Positions 18,180 through 26,237 of a stretch of 64,000 nucleotides of DNA are shown one piece after another. Each line of letters begins with the position of its first letter. Positions within the stretch are counted from its first letter, which is position 1. The DNA comes from Comamonadaceae bacterium G21597-S1 (lineage in GTDB: Bacteria; Pseudomonadota; Gammaproteobacteria; Burkholderiales; Burkholderiaceae_C): assembly GCA_027214345.1 (NCBI GenBank), contig JAPWHR010000015.1:1-64000 (forward strand), read 5' to 3'. A program made the translations under genes and the position numbers. Below the pieces are notes generated by a model. That model did no database searches. It had not been told where the DNA came from and worked only from the letters and a program-made list of their open reading frames with translations.

Positions 18180-18568
18180 AATTCCTCCAACCTCCCGGCT
18201 GGCTGCCGGCCAAGGGATATGCCAATGGCGTGGCCGCGCGGGGCACCCAGATCTTCGTCGGCGGCCAGATCGGCTGGAACGCGCACCAGCAGTTCGAAAC
18301 CGACGATTTCATCGGCCAGACGGCGCAGGCCTTGCGCAACATCGTGGCCATCCTGCACGAGGCCGGCGCCGATCCGTCGCACATGGTGCGCATGACCTGG
18401 TACATCGTCGACCGGGTCGAATACAACGCCCGGCTCAAGGAACTGGGCCAGGTCTACCGCGAGATCATGGGGCGCCACTTCCCGGCCATGACTTGCGTGC
18501 AGGTGGCCGCGCTGGTCGAGCAGCGGGCCAAGGTCGAGATCGAGGTGACGGCGGTATTGCCGGACTGA
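18176..18568 (+). CDS. RidA family (YjgF/YER057c/UK114) protein
   Basis: A 130-residue trimeric-fold protein of the enamine/imine deaminase superfamily. Motifs are IFVGGQIGWNA near residue 27, the VRMTWYIVD segment and the C-terminal FPAMTCVQVAALVEQRAKVEIEVTAVL, including the conserved aromatic-site Glu. In a 2-aminobenzoyl-CoA pathway, such an enzyme could hydrolyse the imine left after ring hydroxylation and reduction and release ammonium; this fits but is inference. ATGA overlap with the ligase gene. Confidence 0.92.
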   Translation: MKFLQPPGWLPAKGYANGVAARGTQIFVGGQIGWNAHQQFETDDFIGQTAQALRNIVAILHEAGADPSHMVRMTWYIVDRVEYNARLKELGQVYREIMGRHFPAMTCVQVAALVEQRAKVEIEVTAVLPD

Positions 18569-18580
18569 GGAGGACCCTCC

Positions 18581-19450
18581 ATGGGCGCGCACACACGGAT
18601 CCTGGTCACCGGTGGCAGCGGCGCCGTCGGGCGTTACGTCGTCGACGACCTGGTCTTGCACGGCTACCGTGTCGGCGTGCTCGATCGGGTGGCGCCGCAA
18701 CGCGCCGACGTGGCGGTGCATGCGGTCGACATCCTGGACCTGGACGCGGTGACACGGGCGATGGAAGGTTACGACGCGGTGATCCATGTCGCGGGCATCC
18801 CGCATCCGCTGAACGACCCGGCCAAGCGGGTGTTCGACGTCAACGTGAACGGGACCTTCAACACGCTGGAGGCGGCCGCTCAGCACGGCATCGACAAGTT
18901 CGTGATGACCTCGAGCGAATCGACCCTGGGTTTTGCCTTCAGCACCCATGCGCTGCAACCGGTGTCCATGCCCATCGACGAACACCATCCCGGCCGGCCG
19001 CAGGACCCGTACGGCCTGAGCAAGGTCGTGTGCGAGCAGATCTGCCGTACGTATTCCGACCGCTACCGCATGCGCACGATCTGCCTGCGCGCGCCCTGGA
19101 TCTGGTTGCCGGAGCAGGCGCAGCGATCGTTCTACCAGAGCCTGGTGAACGACTACGGCAACTGGCGCAAGAACCTGTGGGCCTTCGTCGATGCGCGCGA
19201 TGTGGCCACGGCGCATCGCCTGGCGCTGGAGTCGACGTCGGGCGGCCTGCACGAGGCGTTCTTCATCACCGCGGCCGACAACTGGACCGGCCTGGACTCA
19301 CGGGGCCTGCTCGAGCGTTTCTATCCCGATCTCCCCGCGGACGCGATTGGCCCGGAACTGGTCGGTGCCGGCTCGCTGATCAGCCACGCCAAGGCGCAGC
19401 GCATGCTGGGTTACGTGCCGCGTTTCGGCGTGCGCGAGATCCTGGGCTGA
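18581..19450 (+). CDS. NAD-dependent epimerase/dehydratase family oxidoreductase
   Basis: The 289-residue extended short-chain dehydrogenase has the Rossmann motif ILVTGGSGAVGRYV near the N-terminus and the active-site DPYGLSKVVCEQ with the Tyr-x3-Lys pair. A strong GGAGG ribosome site precedes the ATG by 6 nt, and the gene begins 12 nt after the RidA gene, so it belongs to the aromatic operon. The substrate is unknown; a hydroxyacyl or ring-alcohol oxidation step is a guess from position only. Confidence 0.87.
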   Translation: MGAHTRILVTGGSGAVGRYVVDDLVLHGYRVGVLDRVAPQRADVAVHAVDILDLDAVTRAMEGYDAVIHVAGIPHPLNDPAKRVFDVNVNGTFNTLEAAAQHGIDKFVMTSSESTLGFAFSTHALQPVSMPIDEHHPGRPQDPYGLSKVVCEQICRTYSDRYRMRTICLRAPWIWLPEQAQRSFYQSLVNDYGNWRKNLWAFVDARDVATAHRLALESTSGGLHEAFFITAADNWTGLDSRGLLERFYPDLPADAIGPELVGAGSLISHAKAQRMLGYVPRFGVREILG

Positions 19451-19481
19451 CCGCCGTACGGGGTGCCCGGCCGGATGGGGC

Positions 19482-19787
19482 TCAGGTCCGCGGCATCAAG
19501 GCCTGGCAGTTCCAGCATTGCTCGAACCCGCCTTCGACCAGCTCGCCGCAGCTGCAGTGCCAGCGCCGCTGCGGCACGTGCTGCAGGTCGAACAGCAGCG
19601 CCCGTGCCCGGGTTTCCTGCTGGTCATGGGTCAGCCATACCTCGGGCAGGCACTGGTCTGGCGGTAACTCACCGGCCACGCCGACCAGGAACTGCCGCTG
19701 CACGCTGGCCTCGATGCCCTCGTTGCACAAGGCATCGGCCCACAACGTGGCGATTGCGAGGTTGGGGGCCTGGGTGAGTCGCAGCAT
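19482..19787 (-). CDS. DUF2007-like protein with C-terminal zinc ribbon
   Basis: The 101-residue protein begins MLRLTQAPNLAIATLWADALCNEGI, the usual start of DUF2007 (putative signal transducing, ACT-like fold). It ends in a CSCGELVEGGFEQCWNCQAL segment with two Cys pairs that should bind zinc. It is convergent with the aromatic operon and divergent from the aminopeptidase gene. Its partner or role is not known. Confidence 0.8.
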   Translation of the reverse strand: MLRLTQAPNLAIATLWADALCNEGIEASVQRQFLVGVAGELPPDQCLPEVWLTHDQQETRARALLFDLQHVPQRRWHCSCGELVEGGFEQCWNCQALMPRT

Positions 19788-19866
19788 CGGTTTGAAGCAT
19801 AAGCGACCTGGGGCGCGAAAGCCACCGGAAGGACGTGTGCGTGGCGGCTTGCAGCACAATCCGGCC

Positions 19867-20994
19867 ATGGCACACCATGTGGCGTCACGGGGTTGGAAGG
19901 CCGGGGCCCGGTTCGCGGGCCTGCTGGCGCGGCGCATGCGCATGGCGTTGGCCGGCCTGGCCCTGCTGACGCTGGCGGGATGCGCGGACACGCAGTATTA
20001 CTGGCAGTCGGTGGGTGGGCATCTGCGGCTGATGCACGCGTCGCGGCCGGTCACGCAGTGGCTGGCCGATGCACAGACCCCCCGGTCGCTCAAGGAACGA
20101 TTGCAGCTGACGCAGCGCATGCGCGCATTTGCGGTGACCGAACTGGCGTTGCCGGACAACCCGAGCTACCGCAGCTATGCGGACCTGGGCCGCACGTCCG
20201 TGGTCTGGAACGTGGTGGCGGCGCCCGAGCTGTCGCTGAGGCTGCACACCTGGTGTTTTCCGGTGCTGGGCTGCGTGTCCTACCGCGGATATTTCGACGA
20301 GGCCGCGGCGCAGCGCGAGGCCGAGCGACTGCGCGCGCGCGGGATGGAGGTCAGCGTCTACGGTGTGCCGGCGTATTCGACGCTCGGCTGGATGAACTGG
20401 GCCGGCGGCGACCCGCTGCTGAACACCTTCATTCATTACCCGGAAGGCGAACTGGCGCGCCTGTTGTTCCACGAGTTGTCGCACCAGGTGGTGTATGCAC
20501 GCGACGACACCATGTTCAACGAATCGTTCGCCTCGACGGTCGAGCGCATCGGCGGCATGCGCTGGTTGCAGGAGCAGGCGTCGGAAGAAGCGCGCGCGCA
20601 ATACGCCGTCTACGATGCGCGGCGGCGTGATTTCCGGGCGCTGGTGCTGGCGACGCGAACCGAACTCGAGCAGGTCTACCGGGATACGGATACCCGCGAG
20701 CGCGACGCGTTGTTGCAGCGCAAGCAGCAGGTGATGCAGGCGTTTCGCGACCGGTATGCCGCGCTCAAGACGCAGTGGGGCGGCTACGCGGGTTACGACC
20801 GCTGGGTGGCGCAGGCCAACAATGCCAGCCTGGGCGCGCAGGCCGCCTACGACGGCCTGGTGCCCCAGTTCGAAGCCGTGTTCGCCCGCCAGGGCGGCAA
20901 CTGGCCGGCGTTTTATCATGCGGTGGGGCAGATCGCGGAACTGCCGCCGGCCGAACGGCGCGACGCTCTGGAGCGCGCGGGCCGAACACCATGA
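19867..20994 (+). CDS. Putative lipoprotein aminopeptidase/zinc metalloprotease (PF10023-like)
   Basis: The 375-residue protein has a lipoprotein signal with lipobox LTLAGC (about residues 34-39), then the metal motif LLFHELSHQVVY with the His-Glu-x2-His core and a downstream NESFASTVE carrying a third ligand. This pattern matches the family of predicted aminopeptidases with a lipid anchor. The ATG at 19867 gives a 23-residue basic leader; an ATG at 19936 (MRMALAGLALL) would give a compact lipoprotein signal and may be the real start. Confidence 0.83.
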   Translation: MAHHVASRGWKAGARFAGLLARRMRMALAGLALLTLAGCADTQYYWQSVGGHLRLMHASRPVTQWLADAQTPRSLKERLQLTQRMRAFAVTELALPDNPSYRSYADLGRTSVVWNVVAAPELSLRLHTWCFPVLGCVSYRGYFDEAAAQREAERLRARGMEVSVYGVPAYSTLGWMNWAGGDPLLNTFIHYPEGELARLLFHELSHQVVYARDDTMFNESFASTVERIGGMRWLQEQASEEARAQYAVYDARRRDFRALVLATRTELEQVYRDTDTRERDALLQRKQQVMQAFRDRYAALKTQWGGYAGYDRWVAQANNASLGAQAAYDGLVPQFEAVFARQGGNWPAFYHAVGQIAELPPAERRDALERAGRTP

Positions 20995-21009
20995 ACGGGG
21001 AGACGCAGC

Positions 21010-21360
21010 GTGGCTGATCTACATATCGTGCGCAAGCATGCGCTGGGCCTGAAGGAGGCGCGCAAGATCGCATTCAACTGGGCCGAACAGGTCGAGAACG
21101 ACCTGGGCATGAGCTGCACCTACGAGGAAGGGCGCAGCGCCGACAAGGTCTGCTTCAGCCGCTCGGGCGTGCAGGGCGAGTTGCAGGTGACCAAGGACCG
21201 TTTCGAGCTCGATGCCAAGCTGGGTTTCCTGGTCGGCGCCTTCAAGGGCCGGATCGAGGCCGAGATCACCGAGATGCTGAACCAGTTGCTGCCGGAGTCG
21301 CCAGCCGGCGGTGCCGGCAAGACCGCCGCTGCCGTCAAGAAGCCGGCCGCAAAAAAATGA
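21010..21360 (+). CDS. Polyhydroxyalkanoic acid system family protein (PHA_gran_rgn)
   Basis: The 116-residue protein starts with GTG. The block MADLHIVRKHALGLKEARK and the beta-rich core GVQGELQVTKDRFELDAKLG match the small proteins found near PHA-granule genes. A Lys/Ala-rich tail (AAAVKKPAAKK) ends it. The stop overlaps the CoA-transferase start by 4 nt. A granule-related role is inferred only from the family name and from the lipid genes further right. Confidence 0.82.
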   Translation: MADLHIVRKHALGLKEARKIAFNWAEQVENDLGMSCTYEEGRSADKVCFSRSGVQGELQVTKDRFELDAKLGFLVGAFKGRIEAEITEMLNQLLPESPAGGAGKTAAAVKKPAAKK

Positions 21361-22607
21361 CGGCGGCATCGGCGGGGCCGCTGGCCGGACTGCGGGTGCT
21401 CGAGCTCGGCCAGCTGATCGCCGGCCCGTTTGCTGCCAAGACACTGGCCGATTTCGGCGCTGACGTGATCAAGTTCGAGCCGCCACCCGACCCGACGGGC
21501 AAGGGCGGCGGTGGAGGCGACCCGCTGCGCAAGTGGCGGCTGCTCAAGGACGGCACCTCGGTCTGGTGGCAGGTGCAGTCGCGCAACAAGCGATCGGTGG
21601 CGCTGGACCTGCGCCAGCCCGAAGCGCAGGACATCGTGCGCAGCCTGGCCGGGCAGGCCGACGTGTTGATCGAAAACTTCCGCCCCGGTGCCATGGAGGG
21701 CTGGGGCCTGGGGCCCGAGGTGCTGCAGGCGGCCAATCCGGCGCTGATCATGCTGCGCATCAGCGGCTACGGACAGACCGGGCCCTACCGCGATCGCCCG
21801 GGCTTCGGCGTCGTGGCCGAGGCCATGGGCGGCTTGCGCCACCTGACCGGCGAACCCGGCCGGGTGCCGGTACGCGTGGGCATCAGCATCGGCGACACGC
21901 TGGCGTCGCTGCACGGCGTGATCGGCATCCTGATGGCCTTGCAGCATCGCCATGCGACCGTCAGCGCCGAACATCCCAAGGGGCTGGGCCAGGTGGTGGA
22001 CGTGGCCTTGTACGAGGCGGTGTTCAACTGCATGGAGAGCCTGCTGCCGGAATATAGCGTGTTCGGCGCGGTGCGCGGGCCCTCGGGCAGCGCCTTGCCG
22101 GGCATTGCACCCACCAACGCCTACCCGTGCGCGGACGGCTCCTGGGCAATCATTGCGGGCAATGGCGACAGCATCTTCAAGCGGCTGATGCAGGCGATCG
22201 GACGCGACGACCTGGGGCAGGACCCAGCGCTGGCCGACAACGCCGGCCGGGTTGCGCGGGTCGAGGAGATCGACGCCGCCATCGGTGCCTGGGCCAGCAC
22301 GCTGCCGGCGAGCGTCGTGCTGCAGGCGCTCGAGCAGGCGGCGGTGCCGGCCGGGCGCATCTACACCATCGCCGACATCGCCGCCGACCCGCATTACGCG
22401 GCACGCGGCATGTTGTCGTCGGTGCAGCTGGAAGACGGAACGCAGGTGGCCGTGCCGGGATTCGTGCCGAAGCTGTCGCGCACGCCGGGCAGCCACCGGC
22501 GTAATGCACCCGCGCTGGGCCAGGACACCGAGGCGGTGCTGCGCGAGGTCGGCGTCAGTGACGCGCAGCTGCAGGCCTTGCGCGAGCGCGGCGTCATCGG
22601 CCCCTGA
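21357..22607 (+). CDS. CaiB/BaiF family CoA transferase
   Basis: The 416-residue family III CoA transferase transfers CoA between carboxylic acids. It shows LELGQLIAGPFAAKTLADFGADVIKFE at the N-terminus and NKRSVALDLRQPEAQ, with the catalytic Asp region in DVLIENFRPG. Later blocks GYGQTGPYRDRPGF and LPGIAPTNAYPCADG are standard. It is coupled to the PHA-system gene by a 4-nt overlap. The acyl donor and acceptor cannot be deduced. Confidence 0.92.
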   Translation: MTAASAGPLAGLRVLELGQLIAGPFAAKTLADFGADVIKFEPPPDPTGKGGGGGDPLRKWRLLKDGTSVWWQVQSRNKRSVALDLRQPEAQDIVRSLAGQADVLIENFRPGAMEGWGLGPEVLQAANPALIMLRISGYGQTGPYRDRPGFGVVAEAMGGLRHLTGEPGRVPVRVGISIGDTLASLHGVIGILMALQHRHATVSAEHPKGLGQVVDVALYEAVFNCMESLLPEYSVFGAVRGPSGSALPGIAPTNAYPCADGSWAIIAGNGDSIFKRLMQAIGRDDLGQDPALADNAGRVARVEEIDAAIGAWASTLPASVVLQALEQAAVPAGRIYTIADIAADPHYAARGMLSSVQLEDGTQVAVPGFVPKLSRTPGSHRRNAPALGQDTEAVLREVGVSDAQLQALRERGVIGP

Positions 22608-22640
22608 GAATCTCGCGTGCATGGACCGCGCGGTCGCCGC

Positions 22641-22793
22641 GCCGGCCGGCTTGCACGCGGTGAAGCTGGACAGACGGGGGGCGTCTTCATGTCCCTGGCC
22701 CCACGGAACTGGCTTTGCCAGGCCGTAGGGGCGCCCCCCAGTGGGGGGTTCGGCCGGTCTACACGAAGTGAGACAGGACAGACGGGGGGCGTC
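22641..22793. repeat. Dispersed intergenic repeat, inverted relative to the copies at 1-290
   Basis: Two related units (22641-22685 and 22747-22793) flank the CCCCCCAGTGGGGG core near 22735-22748 and a conserved block containing GGCCGTAGGGGCGCCCC. It lies between the convergent ends of the CoA-transferase and ACBP genes and stops 2 nt short of the ACBP stop codon. The position favours a bidirectional transcription-end role (inference). Confidence 0.8.
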
Positions 22794-22795
22794 TG

Positions 22796-23050
22796 TTACT
22801 CCAGGGATTCGATCAGGTCGATGTATTGTTGCATCGCGTCGTCCTGCGACGTGCCCTTGAGCGCGTTCCAGGCGTCCCACTTGGCGCGGCCGACCATGTC
22901 GCCGAAGCCGGGCTTCTTGTCGGTGTTGTCGCCGATGCTGCCTTGCTTGTACAACGCATAGATCTTGAGCAGCGTGGCATTGTCGGGGCGTTCGCTGAGG
23001 TTCTTGGAGTTGGCGGCTGCCGCTTCAAACTGCTTCTTCAGGTCGGCCAT
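22796..23050 (-). CDS. Acyl-CoA-binding protein (ACBP)
   Basis: The 84-residue single-domain protein has the four-helix ACBP layout. Key blocks are FEAAAANSKNLSERPDNATLLKIYALYKQG and the ligand-contacting KKPGFGDMVGRAKWDAWNALKG. It binds long-chain acyl-CoA and can buffer or deliver it to acyltransferases. A consensus AGGAG lies 9 nt before the ATG. It is divergent from the wax synthase gene, with a 173-nt shared regulatory gap at 23051-23223 in which I could not fix promoters. Confidence 0.95.
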   Translation of the reverse strand: MADLKKQFEAAAANSKNLSERPDNATLLKIYALYKQGSIGDNTDKKPGFGDMVGRAKWDAWNALKGTSQDDAMQQYIDLIESLE

Positions 23051-23223
23051 GGGGATGTGCTCCTGGGTGTGTCCGGTCTCGGATCGGGTTTGTGCATCAC
23101 GGGGGTTCGCGATGGTCTTGCGGTATCTTAAGCCGGCTTTTGACGCCACAATAACCAGCGCAGGGCCTCCTGCACTCTTTTTTTCGCGAGCCGCTGCCAG
23201 CGGCCCACCCGGAGACGACATCC

Positions 23224-24810
23224 ATGGTCACCCGCATCATCGCCGGCAAATCCGCCCAGCCTGGTTCCCGCAGCGCCGGCACGGCCGCGAAGCGGTTGCG
23301 CAAGGCGGCTCGGCGCGCGGCGGGCACGGTGCGTGACGGCGTTGGTGCGGCGGTCGGCGCCGTGTCGGGGACGGTTGCCGGCGAACGCATGAGCAAGGTC
23401 GACACCGCCTGGTTGCGCATGGACGGCGCGTGCAATTTGATGATGATCGTTGGTGTCTGGGTGCTCAAGCCGGGCATCCGGCGCGAGGACCTGTGCCAGC
23501 GCATCAGCGAGCGGCTGCTGCAATACCCGCGGTTCCGACAGCGCGTCGAGCATGACGCCGCCGGCGCGAGCTGGGTGGAAGACGCCGGGTTCGCCATCGA
23601 TCACCACGTGGTCACCGAGACGCTGGCGCGCAAACCCAAGGGGCATGAACAGGAGGCATTGCAGGACCGCCTTGCCGAGCTGGCGATGACGCCGCTGGAC
23701 ATGCACCGGCCGTTGTGGCAGTTCCACCTCGTGGAGGACTACCAGGGCGGCTCGGCCATGATGGTGCGTATCCACCACTGCATCGCCGACGGCATTGCGC
23801 TGATCGCGGTCACGCAGTCGCTGGTCGACGGCGGTGCGCCGCCGCCTGCGCCCGCGGCGAGCCATGGTGCCGGCGACGGCCACGATGTCCAGGACTGGAT
23901 CGCCGAGACCTTCATCCGGCCCTTCACCGGCCTGGCCGTGAAAGCCATCGGCAGCGCCGGCGAGGGTGTGGCCGGCGCGTTCGACCTGCTGGCCGAACCC
24001 CAGAAAGGTGTCGAGAAGGGCATGGCCGGTGGCGCCGAGGTGGCGCGCCTGGCCTACCAGCTGATGCGCGATGCCTCGGCGCTGGCACTGATGCCCGACG
24101 ACTCGCCGACCCGGCTCAAGGGCACGCCGGGCCATCACAAGCGGGTCGCCTGGTGCGAACCGATTCCGCTGGACGAGGTACGTGCTGTCGGCAAGGCGCT
24201 GAACTGCTCGATCAACGACGTGTTGCTCAGCTGCGTGGCCGGCGCCATCGGGGCCTACCTGCGCGCCAAGGGTGACAAGGTCCAGGGCAAGGAGATCCGG
24301 GCCATGGTGCCGGTCAACCTGCGTCCGCTGGAAGAGGCCTACAAGCTGGGCAACCGGTTCGGCCTGGCTCCGGTGGTATTGCCGATCGGGCTGGAGAACC
24401 CCATCGAGCGGGTCTACGAGGTGCGCCGGCGCATGCGCGAGCTCAAGGGCAGCCTGCAGCCTCTGCTGGCCTTCGGCCTGCTGGCGGTCGCCGGCCTGCT
24501 GATCAAGCCGGCTCAGGATGCCTTGCTGAACCTGTTCTCGCGCAAGACGACGGCGGTGATGACGAACGTGCCCGGGCCGCGCGAGAAACTCAAGTTCCTG
24601 GGTTCGACGCTGGAGCAGAGCCTGTTCTGGGTGCCGCAAAGCGGTTCGGTCGGGCTCGGGGTGTCCATCCTCAGCTACGGCGGCGGCGTGCAGTTCGGCG
24701 TGATCACCGACACGCATCTGTGTTCCGACCCGCAGAACATCATCAATGGCTTCGAGCCGGAGTTCGCCAAGTTGTCGTTGTTGACGCTGATGTTGCCCTG
24801 GAACGAGTGA
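23224..24810 (+). CDS. Wax ester synthase/diacylglycerol acyltransferase (WS/DGAT)
   Basis: The 528-residue bifunctional acyltransferase of the bacterial WS/DGAT family esterifies acyl-CoA with fatty alcohols or diacylglycerol. The catalytic HHxxxDG motif is HHCIADG at residues 184-190, and the later conserved blocks NDVLLSCVAGAIGAYL, MVPVNLRP and the C-terminal NVPGPREKLKFLG are present. A GGAG site 9 nt before 23224 supports that start, which adds a basic, Ala-rich 55-residue N-terminal extension before the usual start-like MSKVDTAWLRMD. The extension may target lipid bodies (inference). Confidence 0.94.
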   Translation: MVTRIIAGKSAQPGSRSAGTAAKRLRKAARRAAGTVRDGVGAAVGAVSGTVAGERMSKVDTAWLRMDGACNLMMIVGVWVLKPGIRREDLCQRISERLLQYPRFRQRVEHDAAGASWVEDAGFAIDHHVVTETLARKPKGHEQEALQDRLAELAMTPLDMHRPLWQFHLVEDYQGGSAMMVRIHHCIADGIALIAVTQSLVDGGAPPPAPAASHGAGDGHDVQDWIAETFIRPFTGLAVKAIGSAGEGVAGAFDLLAEPQKGVEKGMAGGAEVARLAYQLMRDASALALMPDDSPTRLKGTPGHHKRVAWCEPIPLDEVRAVGKALNCSINDVLLSCVAGAIGAYLRAKGDKVQGKEIRAMVPVNLRPLEEAYKLGNRFGLAPVVLPIGLENPIERVYEVRRRMRELKGSLQPLLAFGLLAVAGLLIKPAQDALLNLFSRKTTAVMTNVPGPREKLKFLGSTLEQSLFWVPQSGSVGLGVSILSYGGGVQFGVITDTHLCSDPQNIINGFEPEFAKLSLLTLMLPWNE

Positions 24811-24843
24811 GTGATCGCGTGAGAACGTGCGCGACCCGCGCAC

Positions 24844-25506
24844 TCAGGACGCCGGGTTGTCGTAGGCCCCGACCAGCGTCAGCAGGTGCATGCGCTGGCC
24901 CTGCTCGAGGTAGGGCACCAGCAGGTTGAGCACATGGTGGGCGCCGCGCAGCAGCGCGGCCTGCGCGCTCTCGGGCTCGAGCGCCTTGCGCGGGTCGCGC
25001 ACGTATTCGAAACTCAGCCAGTAGGTCAGCACCACCACCATGCTGGTGGCGGTCGGCTCGACCTCGCGCGAATCGATGCTGACCGAGCCGGAGCGGCTCA
25101 TGCCGTCGAGCATGGCGCGGATCGATCGAGTCTTGTTCTTGAGCATGGTCTGCACATGGGTTTCCAGGCGCCGGTTCTTCGACAGCAGGTCGTTCAGGTC
25201 GCGGTACAGGAAGCGGTATTGCCAGATCAGTTCGAACAGGCTGTGCATGAAGAACCATGCGTCCTCGACATCACGCACGCCGTCGCTGGCGTTGAGCAGT
25301 TCGGTGAGCGAGCGCTCGAAGCGATCGAACAGCGAATTGATCAGCTCGTCCTTGGCCGGGTAGTGGTAATACAGGTTGCCGGGGCTGATGTTGAGTTCGG
25401 CCGATATCAGCGTGGTCGACACGTTGGGTTCGCCGAAGCGGTTGAACAGCTCCAGCGTGACTTCGAGGATGCGCTCGGCGGTGCGGCGAGGTGCCTTCTT
25501 TGCCAT
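24844..25506 (-). CDS. TetR/AcrR family transcriptional regulator
   Basis: The 220-residue protein has an N-terminal helix-turn-helix (RTAERILEVTLELFNRFGE and VSTTLISAELNISPGNLYYHYPAKDELI, with the classical turn near residue 38). A ligand-binding helical domain follows, without a clear effector signature. It faces the wax synthase gene tail-to-tail with 33 nt between stops. TetR proteins of this layout often respond to acyl-CoA or fatty acids, so it may control the neutral-lipid genes (inference). The gene-free repeat region lies just upstream. Confidence 0.88.
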   Translation of the reverse strand: MAKKAPRRTAERILEVTLELFNRFGEPNVSTTLISAELNISPGNLYYHYPAKDELINSLFDRFERSLTELLNASDGVRDVEDAWFFMHSLFELIWQYRFLYRDLNDLLSKNRRLETHVQTMLKNKTRSIRAMLDGMSRSGSVSIDSREVEPTATSMVVVLTYWLSFEYVRDPRKALEPESAQAALLRGAHHVLNLLVPYLEQGQRMHLLTLVGAYDNPAS

Positions 25507-26237
25507 GTCAGTTGCTCCGCGCCTGCTTTGTCCAGTGGCTTCGATGCGCGTCGCGGCAGGCGGGACCGGGCGCAGGCTCCTGGTGGGGCGGTCGGGCGCT
25601 GAACGCGCCGACTGCCCTGCGGTGCTCGCAGGCGGGGCGCATCGCGCAACTCACTGCGCGCCCTGCGGGCGCTCCGTTCAGACAAGCGCGATGAGAATGA
25701 TCACGAAGCGCGCTACGCGCGCCGCCCCGCCTGCTGCGCTCCTCGGCGCCCCACAAGGAGCCTGCGCCCGGTCCCGCCTGCCGCGACGCTGGTGTGGTGG
25801 TTCGCGTCGCGCCGAACCCCGATGCCGTGACCTCTCCTTGGCGCTGCGCCGACCTGCGGCTTGGCTGCGAAGGCCCGCGGGGCCAACACGCAGCGCGCCT
25901 CTGTGGCGCTGAGGAGCGCAGGGCTTGCGCCCCGCGCGAAGCGCGTTCGTCATCATTCTCATCGCGCTTGTCTGAACGGAGAGAGCGAAGCGAACGCAGT
26001 GAGTTGCGCGATGCGGGCGCAAGACCGAGCACCGCAAGGCAGTCGGCGCGTTCAGCGCCCGACCGCCACAGTGAAGCGCTGCGTGTTGGCCCCGCGGGCC
26101 TTCGCAGCCCGCGTACTACCCCGCAACCCGCAAACGAAGTCAGATCAAACCCGCGAGCCATTGCCTGTACAGGTCCGACGACACGCGATGCCACTCTCCG
26201 ATGCCTGCAATGGAGCAGTGTTGGCGCGCGTGTCATC
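25507..26237. repeat. Gene-free mosaic of nested and interlocking inverted repeats
   Basis: Element pairs: A 25548-25590 with A' 25747-25789 (43 nt, one mismatch); B 25591-25628 with B' 26026-26063 (38 nt); C about 25639-25701 with C' about 25952-26014; D about 25731-25750 with D' 25905-25924; E 25863-25896 with E' 26076-26109 (34 nt, exact). Arms B-C-D and D'-C'-B' together form a roughly 160-bp imperfect long inverted repeat. No transposase or believable protein was found inside. Confidence 0.85.
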
